A stretch of 43,686 nt of DNA, taken from contig VYFB01000083.1 of NCBI GenBank assembly GCA_009842645.1, positions 1-43,686 of the forward strand, written 5' to 3'. Positions 8,683 through 17,076 of the stretch are shown here, piece after piece. The translations under genes and the position numbers were made by a program. The notes under the pieces were generated by a model. It was not told the origin of the DNA. It searched no databases and was given only the letters and a program-made list of their open reading frames with translations. The first letter of the stretch is position 1. The number at the start of each line of letters is the position of its first letter. The stretch comes from Nitrospira sp. SB0677_bin_15 (lineage in GTDB: Bacteria; Nitrospirota; Nitrospiria; Nitrospirales; UBA8639).

Positions 8683-8746
8683 GTCGGATTACGCCTGTCC
8701 TGAGCGTAGCGACAGCGAAGTCGAAGGGCTTCGCTAATCCGACCTA
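8683..8746. repeat. GTCGGATTA/TAATCCGAC inverted repeat with CCTGAGCG core
   Basis: Outer arms GTCGGATTA (8683-8691) and TAATCCGAC (8735-8743) enclose a TCCTGAGCG...GAAGTCGAAGG core. The same core type occurs at 36270-36300 and 41890-41945. It lies between two converging genes (YCF48-like and rsmE). Confidence 0.65.
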
Positions 8747-8761
8747 CTTGCTAATCGTCAA

Positions 8762-9499
8762 TCAGAGGTTTCCTAAACGGTATTGCAGGATGCTGAGCGC
8801 CACCAATGGAGCGGTTTCGCTCCGAAGAATGCTTTTGCCCAGCGTGATGGGTTGAAAGCGTTGGTCGAGAATTTCCTGCATCTCTTCCTGTGTCCATCCT
8901 CCTTCGGGACCGACGACGAGTGCGATAGTGCCTTGGAACGTGTGATCGATGGAAAGGGAGCCGAGATTTTGTTCCGCACTGCGTTCAAGTAACACACACC
9001 GGAGTGTCGCGTGGGGAACGTGTTTACATAAATCTGACAAGGTCATGGGTTGGATGATCCTGGGGTACGTCCATTGCTCCGATTGCTGTGCGGCATCGAC
9101 GGCGATCCGTTGCCACCGTTCTTGTATGGTTCGGACGCGACTTGCCGGTGGACGGACGATAACTCTCGACGTGAGCAATGGAATGATCTCGACGACTCCA
9201 AGCTCCGTGGCTTTTTGAATCATCCAGTTCATGCGATCCCCTTTCAGAACGGCCTGAAACAGGACAATCGGAGCCAATGGCGCGGGTGGACCTTCGATTG
9301 TTTCAAGGATGGAAGCCTGTAGCGATTTCGACTCCAAGTGGTCGATCCGAACCCGGTATCGAACCCGGTGCTCGTCTCCGACGTAAATGTTCTCGCCTTC
9401 ACGGACGCGGAGGCTCTTTGACAGGTGAGTGAAGAGGGGGCCGTCAATCGTGACGGTGTAGTTGGCAATCCGGTTTGATTGAATGAAAAAGACCGGCAT
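8762..9499 (-). CDS. rsmE: 16S rRNA (uracil-1498-N3)-methyltransferase
   Basis: RsmE of 245 residues, a SPOUT-class enzyme that methylates N3 of U1498 in 16S rRNA using SAM. The N-terminal PUA-like part (HLSKSLRVREGENIYV) is followed by the RsmE signature MNWMIQKATELGV, then the knotted SAM site VVGPEGGWTQEE and LGKSILRSETAPLVALS near the C-terminus. It starts 45 nt after dnaJ on the same strand, so it is likely the last gene of grpE-dnaK-dnaJ-rsmE. No strong Shine-Dalgarno is visible before ATG 9499. Confidence 0.93.
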   Translation of the reverse strand: MPVFFIQSNRIANYTVTIDGPLFTHLSKSLRVREGENIYVGDEHRVRYRVRIDHLESKSLQASILETIEGPPAPLAPIVLFQAVLKGDRMNWMIQKATELGVVEIIPLLTSRVIVRPPASRVRTIQERWQRIAVDAAQQSEQWTYPRIIQPMTLSDLCKHVPHATLRCVLLERSAEQNLGSLSIDHTFQGTIALVVGPEGGWTQEEMQEILDQRFQPITLGKSILRSETAPLVALSILQYRLGNL

Positions 9500-9544
9500 G
9501 TGGCAAAGGGAAGGGGAGTGGATAGGCCAGGAAGAGAGAGTCGC

Positions 9545-10672
9545 CTATTCGAACATGTTCTTGACTTTGCCGAACAAGCCGTCTTCCTGGTTTTTCGATG
9601 CGGTTCCGCTTTCTTCGGCAAAGGCGGCCAGCAGTTCCCGTTGTTTGGCCGACAGTTTGGTTGGAACGGTGACGTTGATCCGAACGAGTTGATCGCCGGT
9701 GGTGCGACCTTTCAACGCAGGCGCTCCCAGTCCTTTGAGTCGAAGAACCTGATCGTGTTGGGTGCCTTCGGGAATTTTGACGCTGGTTTTCCCTTTGAGC
9801 GTCGGCACGTCGACTTTGCCGCCCAGGGCAGCCGTGACCATGTCCAGCGACAATTCAACGAGAACGTCATTGCCGTTCCGGGTAAAGACCGGGTGCGGTT
9901 TAACTGCGACTGCGACGTAGAGATCGCCGGGCGGACCGCCATTGATCCCGTGTTCACCTTCGCGGGCCAAACGAAAGCGCATGCCGGTATCGATTCCCGC
10001 TGGAATGGTGACGGATAAGGTTCGTTCCCGGTACACCCGTTTTTGACCGCGACAAGCGTGGCAGGGATCCGTAATGATGTGTCCTGTGCCCTGACACTGC
10101 CCACAAGCCCGGTTGATCGAGAAGAAGCCTTGTTGCAGTCGAATCTGCCCGGTGCCTTGGCAGCCGCGACAGTGTTGGATGGCATCGTTTGATTTGGCTC
10201 CCGTGCCTTTACAGGAGTCGCAGCCTTCCCATCGCGGGATTTTGAGTTTGGCCTCTTTTCCCTCGATGGCTTCTTCAAAGGAGAGTTCCAGGTTATATTG
10301 CAGGTCATTGCCCTGTTCAGGCCGGCTTCGGCCTCCTCTCCCTCCGCCGAAGAAATCTTCGAAAATGTCTCCGAATACGTCGCCGAATCCTTGCCTGACG
10401 TCAAACCCTTCAGCTCCGCCGAACCCTTGCTGGCCCGCCGAATGCCCGAACATGTCGTACCGTTTCCGCGATTCCTCATTGCCCAGGACTTCATACGCCT
10501 CATTGGCTTCCTTAAACTTTTCTTCGGCTTTTTTCTTGAGTTGCGGGTCGCTCTGCAAATCGGGATGGTGCTGGCGGGCCAGCTTCCGGAAAGCCTTCTT
10601 GATCTCGTCATCCGAGGCGGCCCGATCGACTCCGAGCACTTCATAATAATCCCGTTTGGTCACGCTAGCCAT
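9545..10672 (-). CDS. dnaJ: Chaperone protein DnaJ
   Basis: DnaJ of 375 residues, the J-domain co-chaperone that stimulates DnaK ATP hydrolysis and delivers substrates. The J domain has HPD at 36-38. A G/F-rich region follows (FGGAEGFDVRQGFGDVFGD), then four zinc-binding CxxCxG repeats (CDSCKGTG, CRGCQGTG, CGQCQGTG, CHACRGQK) and the C-terminal substrate domain. An upstream TTG (10705) would add 11 residues; I chose ATG 10672, where the conserved start ASVTKRDYYEVLG begins and GGAAAAG stands just before it. It lies downstream of dnaK after a palindromic spacer. Confidence 0.96.
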   Translation of the reverse strand: MASVTKRDYYEVLGVDRAASDDEIKKAFRKLARQHHPDLQSDPQLKKKAEEKFKEANEAYEVLGNEESRKRYDMFGHSAGQQGFGGAEGFDVRQGFGDVFGDIFEDFFGGGRGGRSRPEQGNDLQYNLELSFEEAIEGKEAKLKIPRWEGCDSCKGTGAKSNDAIQHCRGCQGTGQIRLQQGFFSINRACGQCQGTGHIITDPCHACRGQKRVYRERTLSVTIPAGIDTGMRFRLAREGEHGINGGPPGDLYVAVAVKPHPVFTRNGNDVLVELSLDMVTAALGGKVDVPTLKGKTSVKIPEGTQHDQVLRLKGLGAPALKGRTTGDQLVRINVTVPTKLSAKQRELLAAFAEESGTASKNQEDGLFGKVKNMFE

Positions 10673-10780
10673 CTTTTCCGATCGGTGCTGGTCATTGATG
10701 GACAATAATCTTTCTCAGGTCATCTCTCTTGTTCCCTTTCTGTGTAAGGAGGGGCAAGGGGAGATAGAAGGTTTCTCTGG

Positions 10781-10806
10781 TAGGGGCGACCGGCCGGTCG
10801 CCCCTA
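10781..10806. repeat. Perfect 26-bp palindrome between dnaK and dnaJ
   Basis: The sequence has 13-bp perfect arms (TAGGGGCGACCGG and its complement). It lies 29 bp past the dnaK stop. No T-tract follows on the minus strand, so it would more likely be an mRNA-stabilising or intercistronic hairpin, or a dispersed repeat, than a terminator. Confidence 0.7.
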
Positions 10807-10835
10807 CTAACAGAAGGCACCATGAGAGGATAGCA

Positions 10836-12767
10836 TTATTTTTCCTTATCCACCTCTTCAAATTCGGCATCGACGACTTTTTCGTCCTGTTGCGTTCCAT
10901 TGGCCGCTTCGCCGTTGGGGCTTGCGCCGTCTCCGGTGTTACTTCCGTCTCCGGTCTCAGCAGACGTCTTTTTGTACATTTCTTCCGCGAGTTTGTGTGA
11001 GGCGGTCGTGAGGGTCTGCATGGCCGTTTTGATGGCTTCCACGTCGTCTCCCTCCATGGCTTTCTTCATGCCGTCGATCGCTTCCTGAATCCTGGTTTTT
11101 TCCTCCTCGGGGATCTTGTCTCCGTGTTCCTGGAGATTCTTTTCCGTTCCATAGACCAGGGAATCGGCTTGATTGCGAATCTCTACGGTTTCGCGGCGTT
11201 TTTTATCCTCTTCGGAATGCGCCTCGGCGTCTTTCACCAATTGCTCGACTTCTTCTTTGCTCAGGCCGCTCGAAGCCGTGATCTTGATGGACTGTTCTTT
11301 TTGCGTAGCCATGTCCTTGGCCGAAACGTGAACGATCCCGTTCGCGTCGATGTCAAACGTAACTTCGATTTGCGGCATGCCTCGCGGGGCAGGGGGAATC
11401 CCCACCAGATCGAATTGGCCGAGCAGTTTATTGTCATTGGCCATTTCCCGTTCGCCCTGAAAGACCCGGATGGTCACGGCGGTCTGACTGTCCGCGGCGG
11501 TGGAGAAGATCTGACTCTTCTTGGTTGGAATCGTGGTGTTGCGGTCGATTAACCGCGTGAAGACGCCGCCCAGTGTTTCAATGCCCAGGGACAGGGGAGT
11601 GACGTCCAGGAGCAACACGTCCTTGACGTCGCCCTTGAGGACGCCACCCTGGATGGCGGCTCCGATCGCCACGACTTCGTCGGGATTCACGCCTTTATGA
11701 GGTTCCCTGTCGAAGAAGGCTTTCACACGTTCGATGACTTTGGGCATCCGTGTCATCCCGCCGACGAGTACCACTTCATTGATCTCGCCGGCGGAAATGC
11801 CGGCATCGGCCAAGGCTTTTTTGCAAGGCTCGATGGAGCGAGTGATCAGGTCGTCGACGAGCTGTTCCAGTTTGGACCGGGAAAGTTTGAGCACCAGGTG
11901 TTTGGGCCCGCTGGCATCGGCGGTGATAAAGGGTAAATTGATTTCCGTTTCCTGGGCCGATGACAGTTCGATCTTGGCGCGTTCTGCGGCTTCTTTCAGG
12001 CGTTGCAGTGCCATGCGGTCGTTCTTTAAATCAATGCCCTGATCCTTCTTGAATTCGTCCACCAGCCAGTCGATGATGCGAAGGTCGAAGTCGTCACCGC
12101 CCAGGAAGGTGTCACCGTTGGTGGCCTTCACTTCGAACACGCCGTCCCCGATTTCAAGGATCGAAATATCGAAAGTGCCGCCGCCGAGGTCGTAGACGGC
12201 GATGCGCTCTTCTTTCTTTTTCTCCAGGCCGTAGGCCAATGAGGCCGCCGTAGGCTCGTTGATGATCCGAAGGACGTTGAGCCCTGCGATCTGGCCTGCG
12301 TCTTTAGTGGCTTGGCGTTGGCTGTCGTCAAAGTACGCGGGGACGGTAATCACCGCCTCCGTAACTTTTTCCCCTAAAAAGTCTTCGGCCGTCTGTTTGA
12401 TTTTTTGAAGGATCATTGCCGACACTTCGGGGGGGCTGTATTGTTTGCCTTGGATTTCTACGTGCGTGTCCCCGTTCGAGGCTGCGAGAATCTTATAGGG
12501 CAACCGTTCGGTTGCTGTTTTGACTTCCTTGGTGCTGAACTTTCTTCCCATCAGGCGCTTGACCGAGAAAATGGTATTCTCGGCGTTCGTGATAGCCTGA
12601 CGTTTGGCAATCTGGCCGACGAGCCGCTCTTCTTTATCCGTCACAGCCACCACGGACGGCGTGGTGCGTCCGCCCTCCGAGTTGGCAATCACTTCCGGGT
12701 CGGTCCCGCTCATGACGGCGATACATGAGTTCGTCGTTCCCAGGTCAATTCCGATTATCTTGCTCAT
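10836..12767 (-). CDS. dnaK: Chaperone protein DnaK (Hsp70)
   Basis: DnaK of 643 residues, standard length. ATPase-domain signatures are [11 protein letters not shown] at the N-terminus, [15 protein letters not shown] and [12 protein letters not shown]. The linker region [19 protein letters not shown] leads to the substrate-binding domain and lid. The C-terminus [12 protein letters not shown] is the usual bacterial acidic tail. The ATG overlaps the grpE stop (ATGA), with AAGGAG upstream, so translation is coupled to grpE. It refolds proteins with GrpE and DnaJ encoded on either side. Confidence 0.98.
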   Translation of the reverse strand: MSKIIGIDLGTTNSCIAVMSGTDPEVIANSEGGRTTPSVVAVTDKEERLVGQIAKRQAITNAENTIFSVKRLMGRKFSTKEVKTATERLPYKILAASNGDTHVEIQGKQYSPPEVSAMILQKIKQTAEDFLGEKVTEAVITVPAYFDDSQRQATKDAGQIAGLNVLRIINEPTAASLAYGLEKKKEERIAVYDLGGGTFDISILEIGDGVFEVKATNGDTFLGGDDFDLRIIDWLVDEFKKDQGIDLKNDRMALQRLKEAAERAKIELSSAQETEINLPFITADASGPKHLVLKLSRSKLEQLVDDLITRSIEPCKKALADAGISAGEINEVVLVGGMTRMPKVIERVKAFFDREPHKGVNPDEVVAIGAAIQGGVLKGDVKDVLLLDVTPLSLGIETLGGVFTRLIDRNTTIPTKKSQIFSTAADSQTAVTIRVFQGEREMANDNKLLGQFDLVGIPPAPRGMPQIEVTFDIDANGIVHVSAKDMATQKEQSIKITASSGLSKEEVEQLVKDAEAHSEEDKKRRETVEIRNQADSLVYGTEKNLQEHGDKIPEEEKTRIQEAIDGMKKAMEGDDVEAIKTAMQTLTTASHKLAEEMYKKTSAETGDGSNTGDGASPNGEAANGTQQDEKVVDAEFEEVDKEK

Positions 12768-13420
12768 GCTTCGGCTCCTTCCTTCGATTCCTGTGCTTCT
12801 TCATCGCCCGGTTCCGTTTTGGCTTTGGCGACGGTCACCATGGCTGGTCGCAATATCCGGTCGTGGACAAAATATCCTTTCTGATACTCATCGACGATGA
12901 CGTTCTCGGGGATGGTCGTTGATTCGACTTGCCCGACGGCTTGATGTTTGGCCGGGTCGAAGACTTCTCCCACGCTCGAAACTTGTTTGATACCCATTTT
13001 TTGGAGGGTATCGAGAAAATGTTTGTATGTGAGGTCAACCCCTTCCAGGAGTCCTTCGATACGGCCTTGCTCGCGCCCGGATTGCAGGGCTCGTTCCAGG
13101 TTGTCTAAAGTCGGCAGCAAGTCCTTGAATAATTTTTCGTTTGCAAACCGGATGGTATCCTGTTGGTCACGTTGAACCCGCCGTTTGTAGTTGTCGAATT
13201 CCGCTGCCAGGCGTAAGTATTTATCATTCAGTGCGTGCAGTTCCTCGTCTTTTTCGAGAAGTCGGTCGGTGAGACTTGGAACTTCTGCATTTTTCTGAGG
13301 ATTTTCAGATACCCCTTCTTCGTCCGTATCAACTGACTCGGTATCCGGATGATCGGAAAGTGGCTTGGATACTGTGTCTTTGCCACGAACTTCATCTGAT
13401 TGTTGAAGATTGTCGCTCAT
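12764..13420 (-). CDS. grpE: Nucleotide exchange factor GrpE
   Basis: GrpE of 218 residues releases ADP from DnaK. An acidic, disordered N-terminus (about 1-60) precedes the long coiled coil ([20 protein letters not shown]) and the beta-wing domain with the family block [13 protein letters not shown]. First gene of the chaperone operon; no hrcA precedes it. A sigma70-like promoter candidate lies directly upstream. Confidence 0.95.
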   Translation of the reverse strand: MSDNLQQSDEVRGKDTVSKPLSDHPDTESVDTDEEGVSENPQKNAEVPSLTDRLLEKDEELHALNDKYLRLAAEFDNYKRRVQRDQQDTIRFANEKLFKDLLPTLDNLERALQSGREQGRIEGLLEGVDLTYKHFLDTLQKMGIKQVSSVGEVFDPAKHQAVGQVESTTIPENVIVDEYQKGYFVHDRILRPAMVTVAKAKTEPGDEEAQESKEGAEA

Positions 13421-13442
13421 GTCACGGCTCTGGTGTCTTGCT

Positions 13443-13471
13443 CAGATAGTCATCATGGCTTGGTAAGTCAA
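13443..13471 (-). promoter_or_regulatory. Candidate sigma70 promoter for the grpE operon
   Basis: On the minus strand TTGACT (13471-13466) and TATCTG (13448-13443) are separated by 17 nt, 23 nt upstream of the grpE start. The -10 box is imperfect. No CIRCE-like inverted repeat and no clear heat-shock sigma box are visible here. Confidence 0.4.
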
Positions 13472-13553
13472 CTGAAAAGGTGAAAAAAGTGACGAAAAAT
13501 CAGAAAGAAAGGCGGGGTTCCGGTGTATGTCGGAATTCCCATCGGACGGGCGC

Positions 13554-14324
13554 CTATTGGCCGGTTTTGCGGCGGTAGAGCAATTCCAGACCCTCCAGCG
13601 TGAGCGACGGCCTTATTTCTTGGAGAGTCTTCGATATTGGCGCAAGAATTGGGGCAAGGCCGCCGGTGGCGACGACCTTGGTTGAGTGACCGATTTCCTG
13701 TTCGATTCGGGTCACCATGGCATCGACCAGTCCGGCATAACCGAAGATCAAACCGGATTGGATGCTGCTTGTCGTATCGGTTCCGATCACGCTTTTCGGA
13801 CGGGTCAGCTCGACGTTGGGCAATTTGGCGGTATGGTGATGCAGCGCCTCGGCGGCGCTCTTGATTCCGGGGGCAATCGCTCCACCCAAATATCGTCCGT
13901 CTTTAGTGACGGTGCAAAACGTTGTAGCGGTTCCGAAGTCCACAATAATGAGATGGGTTTGGTAGCTTGCGAACGCCGCAGCCGCGTTGACCAAACGATC
14001 TGTTCCGATTTCCTGGGGGTTGGCATATTCCAAGGTCAGCCCAAAGGGAAAGTCAGAGGAGACGATGAGCGGGGAGTGCTGGAAAAAGGTTTCGATCATG
14101 GATGCAATCGTCGGGGTCAGGGGAGGGACTACGCTTGAAATGATGGTCCCGTGGATATCATTGGCCTGAATGCCGGATTTCCGTATGAGCGACGCGAAGA
14201 CGATACCGTATTCGTCCGCCGTCTTCGTGTGGTCAGTGGCCAGTCGCCAGGAACTTCGCAGGGTTTGCCCGTCGAATACGCCGGAGACGATTTGGGTATT
14301 ACCTATGTCGATTGTCAGGAGCAT
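13554..14324 (-). CDS. coaX: Type III pantothenate kinase
   Basis: CoaX of 256 residues, the first step of coenzyme A synthesis (pantothenate to 4'-phosphopantothenate). ASKHA-fold motifs are the N-terminal IDIGNTQIVSGVF phosphate loop, the GTDRLVNAAAA block and VDFGTATTFCTV followed by YLGGAIAPGIK. It follows birA on the same strand; bacterial birA-coaX neighbours are common. The spacer holds a dispersed repeat, so the ribosome-binding site (GTAGAGA) is weak. Confidence 0.95.
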   Translation of the reverse strand: MLLTIDIGNTQIVSGVFDGQTLRSSWRLATDHTKTADEYGIVFASLIRKSGIQANDIHGTIISSVVPPLTPTIASMIETFFQHSPLIVSSDFPFGLTLEYANPQEIGTDRLVNAAAAFASYQTHLIIVDFGTATTFCTVTKDGRYLGGAIAPGIKSAAEALHHHTAKLPNVELTRPKSVIGTDTTSSIQSGLIFGYAGLVDAMVTRIEQEIGHSTKVVATGGLAPILAPISKTLQEIRPSLTLEGLELLYRRKTGQ

Positions 14325-14334
14325 AAAAAATCTC

Positions 14335-14395
14335 TACCCCTCACCCCAGCCCTCTCCCTATTTCCCGCTTAATGCGGGAAATGGGCGAGGGAGTT
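14335..14395. repeat. CCCTCTCCC-type nested hairpin overlapping the birA 3' end
   Basis: An inner perfect 8-bp hairpin TTTCCCGC/GCGGGAAA lies within an outer CCCTCTCCC/GGGCGAGGG stem. It is the same family as 5708-5770 and 23970-24003. Positions 14369-14395 code for the last residues and stop of birA. Confidence 0.8.
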
Positions 14396-15217
14396 GGATA
14401 ATCGTAGATGGTGAACGTCGCCGGATCGAATTTCCAGGGTGTGGGTCTTGCCTTCTCGCATGGTGGACACCAGTAATGCGCCGTCTTGCCCGATGCTGGT
14501 AGCCGTTCCGCGAATTGTTTGGCCTGCCAGGCAGTCAATTTCCACTGCCCGGCCGAGCGTGACGCACGACGCCTCATAGGATTTGCGCACGCGTTCGAAT
14601 TGTTCCGAAATGACGCAATCATACCAGTTTTCCAATTGGTTGAATATATCGGCGATCAGGCCGTTCCGATCATGGAATTGGCGGGTGGCCTGGTGACACG
14701 ACGTGGCAAGCGATCGCAATTCTTCCGGGAAATCCGTCTCCCGGCAATTGACGTTAAGGCCGAACCCCACGACACATGTCGAGATTCGGGAGTCTTGACT
14801 CATGCTTTCGCATAAAATGCCCCCGATTTTTTTCTCGATATACAACAAATCATTAGGCCATTTTAACGAGATCCCAATGCCGCAGGTACGGTGGATGGCT
14901 TCAACCAGGGCGAGTCCCGTCACAAGCGGGATCCATGACACGTGACGCGAAAGTTTCGGATCGATCAGTATCAGGGAACAAGAGATATTGAGATGAGGCG
15001 ACGAGGTCCATTGTCGTCCCAGTCGTCCCTTCCCGGCTGTTTGAGTTTCTGCGAGAACCGCTGTGCCATGAGGTGCTCCGGAGTCGGCCAGCGTAAAGGC
15101 CGTGGTATTGGTGGAGGCGAGTTCTGCAAAGAGATGAAGCGGGCGGCCCAGGCTGCGCGTGGTCAACCGCCGTTCAATACTTGCGGCTTCCAGCGGTGTG
15201 GATACGGGATTCGCCAT
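14369..15217 (-). CDS. birA: Biotin--[acetyl-CoA-carboxylase] ligase, without DNA-binding domain
   Basis: BirA-type biotin protein ligase of 282 residues. It makes biotinyl-AMP and biotinylates carboxyl carrier proteins. Visible motifs are the adenylate-binding GKGRLGRQW, KWPNDLL, and IGGILCE. The protein begins almost at the catalytic domain, so it lacks the N-terminal helix-turn-helix of E. coli BirA and should not act as a biotin repressor. I use ATG 15217, 12 nt after the nadC stop, rather than the TTG two codons upstream. The C-terminal SNSLAHFPH and the TAA stop lie inside a dispersed hairpin repeat, so the native tail was probably replaced. Confidence 0.92.
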   Translation of the reverse strand: MANPVSTPLEAASIERRLTTRSLGRPLHLFAELASTNTTAFTLADSGAPHGTAVLAETQTAGKGRLGRQWTSSPHLNISCSLILIDPKLSRHVSWIPLVTGLALVEAIHRTCGIGISLKWPNDLLYIEKKIGGILCESMSQDSRISTCVVGFGLNVNCRETDFPEELRSLATSCHQATRQFHDRNGLIADIFNQLENWYDCVISEQFERVRKSYEASCVTLGRAVEIDCLAGQTIRGTATSIGQDGALLVSTMREGKTHTLEIRSGDVHHLRLSNSLAHFPH

Positions 15218-15229
15218 ACGCAAGTCAGG

Positions 15230-16102
15230 TTATTGAGAGGACGTGGGAAGCACGTCCAGACTGACATCGACCGCGGGCGCGGAATGGGTGAGTGCCCCGA
15301 TGGAAATGGAGTCCACACCCGTGGCGGCATACTCGCACACGTTCTCCAGTGTTATACCTCCCGAGACCTCGACGTGGGTCTTGCCTTTGATGAGGTCTAC
15401 GGCTTTCCGGACAAGCGCGGGGGGCATATTGTCCAGGAGCAGCACGTCAGCCCCGCCGTCCAGGGCCTCGATAACGTGCTTGAGGTTCTCGACTTCCACG
15501 CAGATGCGGAACTGACGGGAGACTCGCTCTCTGGCTTTGCGACAGGCTTCGCGGATGGTTGTGCCTTGGGCTTCCAACAACACCAGGTGATTGTCCTTGA
15601 TGAGGACTCCATCGCTTAGTGTCATGCGATGGTTGGTTCCACCCCCGAGAGCGACCGCCCATTTTTCAAGCCGGCGAAGGCCGGGAATCGTTTTTCTGGT
15701 ATCGACGAGGACAGCAGGATACTGCCGGATTTCGGCTTTGAATCGTGCGGTCAAGGTAGCGATGCCGGAAAGACGTTGCAAAAAATTCAGCGCCACCCGT
15801 TCCCCACCCAAAATTGAATGCGCCGGTCCTTGAAGGGTGGCGAACGTCTGTCCGGCTTCAAGGGGCTCGCCATCCTGGAACGCGGCCGTTACCGTCACGG
15901 CAGGGTCCAGGACCCGATACACGGCGTGGAGCACTACGACACCGGCAAGGGTCAGGTCCTGCTTGGCGACGACGTGGGCTTGCGCCTGAAGTGACGGATC
16001 AAGGAGCGCGCGCGTGGTGACGTCGCCGTGTGGCACGTCTTCCTTCAGCGCCGCTGCGACCAGCGTTTCAAGTTCAAAAGGTGGCAAGGGAGTGGATGCC
16101 AT
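15230..16102 (-). CDS. nadC: Nicotinate-nucleotide pyrophosphorylase (carboxylating), quinolinate phosphoribosyltransferase
   Basis: NadC of 290 residues. It converts quinolinate and PRPP to nicotinate mononucleotide in de novo NAD synthesis. Family blocks are KEDVPHGDVTTRAL, ALNFLQRLSGIATLT, VDTRKTIPGLRRLEKWAV, LIKDNHL, and VEVSGGITLENV. I chose ATG 16102 because GGAGG sits 5 nt before it; the ATG at 16114 would use part of that ribosome-binding site as codons. It is followed at 12 nt by birA. The endonuclease gene ends about 50 nt upstream on the same strand. Confidence 0.95.
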   Translation of the reverse strand: MASTPLPPFELETLVAAALKEDVPHGDVTTRALLDPSLQAQAHVVAKQDLTLAGVVVLHAVYRVLDPAVTVTAAFQDGEPLEAGQTFATLQGPAHSILGGERVALNFLQRLSGIATLTARFKAEIRQYPAVLVDTRKTIPGLRRLEKWAVALGGGTNHRMTLSDGVLIKDNHLVLLEAQGTTIREACRKARERVSRQFRICVEVENLKHVIEALDGGADVLLLDNMPPALVRKAVDLIKGKTHVEVSGGITLENVCEYAATGVDSISIGALTHSAPAVDVSLDVLPTSSQ

Positions 16103-16105
16103 TAA

Positions 16106-16112
16106 TCCCTCC
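16106..16112 (-). promoter_or_regulatory. Shine-Dalgarno that fixes the nadC start
   Basis: Minus-strand GGAGGGA lies just before ATG 16102. The same bases would be coding if the upstream ATG 16114 were used, so the downstream start is favoured. Confidence 0.6.
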
Positions 16113-16155
16113 ATAATACGGACGACGTTAAGTTATCCGTCCAATTGCGATCTGT

Positions 16156-17076
16156 TTAGAAGTGTCCCTGCTGCAGCACCTTATCGGTTTCCGGTGCTTT
16201 GTCGTCAATGGCTTTCTGAATTTTGTCAAGCATGCGCTGAAATACATCTACGGCGTACTTTGATTTCTCTAGGAATTCGATATACTCGTCTCTGAGGATT
16301 TGCCTTTCTTTTGCATTTCTGTATTCTTGACGGATGTTCGACGAAATCCGCTTTGCTTTTCTGATGATCAAAACGTCGTCAATATATGTCGATGTGATGG
16401 AAACCGGCGTCATGTCGAGGAACTCGCATACGAGAAAATAAAGGGAAGACGGAATTGCGATCTTCAGGTTGCGGCTTGTGGCAACAGCCTCTTGGAACAT
16501 GGTCTTGTCGAGATTTGTCTTACATTCTGCGCATATATAGCCCAAGTGTGTCTTTATGTCTTCAGCATCATGAAATTCGTGGTCGAATGATGTTTTGATA
16601 TACAAGCGTTTCCCAAGGATGAAGTCCTGATCTTTGGTCATGAGACGAGGACAACCTGCGATCCCAGGATTTGCAATCGACGATGCAAAATTCAACCCAG
16701 TGAACGTCTTGCGCGGCCCCATCTCGAAATGATTTTTAGGCCATCTCAATCCCCGATAGAGCAAATGAGGAAGAAATTCCTCAATGATTGTATTGTCGAG
16801 CTTTAACTGACCTTTCTGTCGGTAGAGAAAATCATTCGGGCTGTTGAAAATCAACTCCAGCTCAATATATGTTTTATATCGATCTGCAGCTTCTACCAGC
16901 CTTTGAACCGAGTCTTTTTGCCCCCTTTTCACGTTTTCAAGTTCACTGATCCAGTTATGATAGTGCCGAATTGCTTCTTCGACTCTAGGTTTGTCGCCTT
17001 GGGGGAGGCGTTTGTTGGCACGGAGTGCTTCAAGTTTATCCAAATGCGGTGTCGATAACTCTAAATCGGCATTCAT
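16156..17076 (-). CDS. Type II restriction endonuclease, Bpu10I-like family
   Basis: A 306-residue protein resembling the RE_Bpu10I family, from memory of blocks such as NDFLYRQKGQLKLDN, ECKTNLDKTMFQEA and KAKRISSNIR. A PD-(D/E)xK nuclease site is plausible: KDQDF (148-152) with ECK (184-186). The ATG overlaps the methyltransferase stop in ATGA, the usual order of modification gene first. Upstream in-frame codons to 17136 overlap the methyltransferase and lack support. Base composition is visibly more AT-rich than valS and nadC, consistent with horizontal acquisition. Target sequence is unknown; a lone subunit would more easily cut a symmetric site than the asymmetric CCTNAGC of Bpu10I. Confidence 0.75.
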   Translation of the reverse strand: MNADLELSTPHLDKLEALRANKRLPQGDKPRVEEAIRHYHNWISELENVKRGQKDSVQRLVEAADRYKTYIELELIFNSPNDFLYRQKGQLKLDNTIIEEFLPHLLYRGLRWPKNHFEMGPRKTFTGLNFASSIANPGIAGCPRLMTKDQDFILGKRLYIKTSFDHEFHDAEDIKTHLGYICAECKTNLDKTMFQEAVATSRNLKIAIPSSLYFLVCEFLDMTPVSITSTYIDDVLIIRKAKRISSNIRQEYRNAKERQILRDEYIEFLEKSKYAVDVFQRMLDKIQKAIDDKAPETDKVLQQGHF

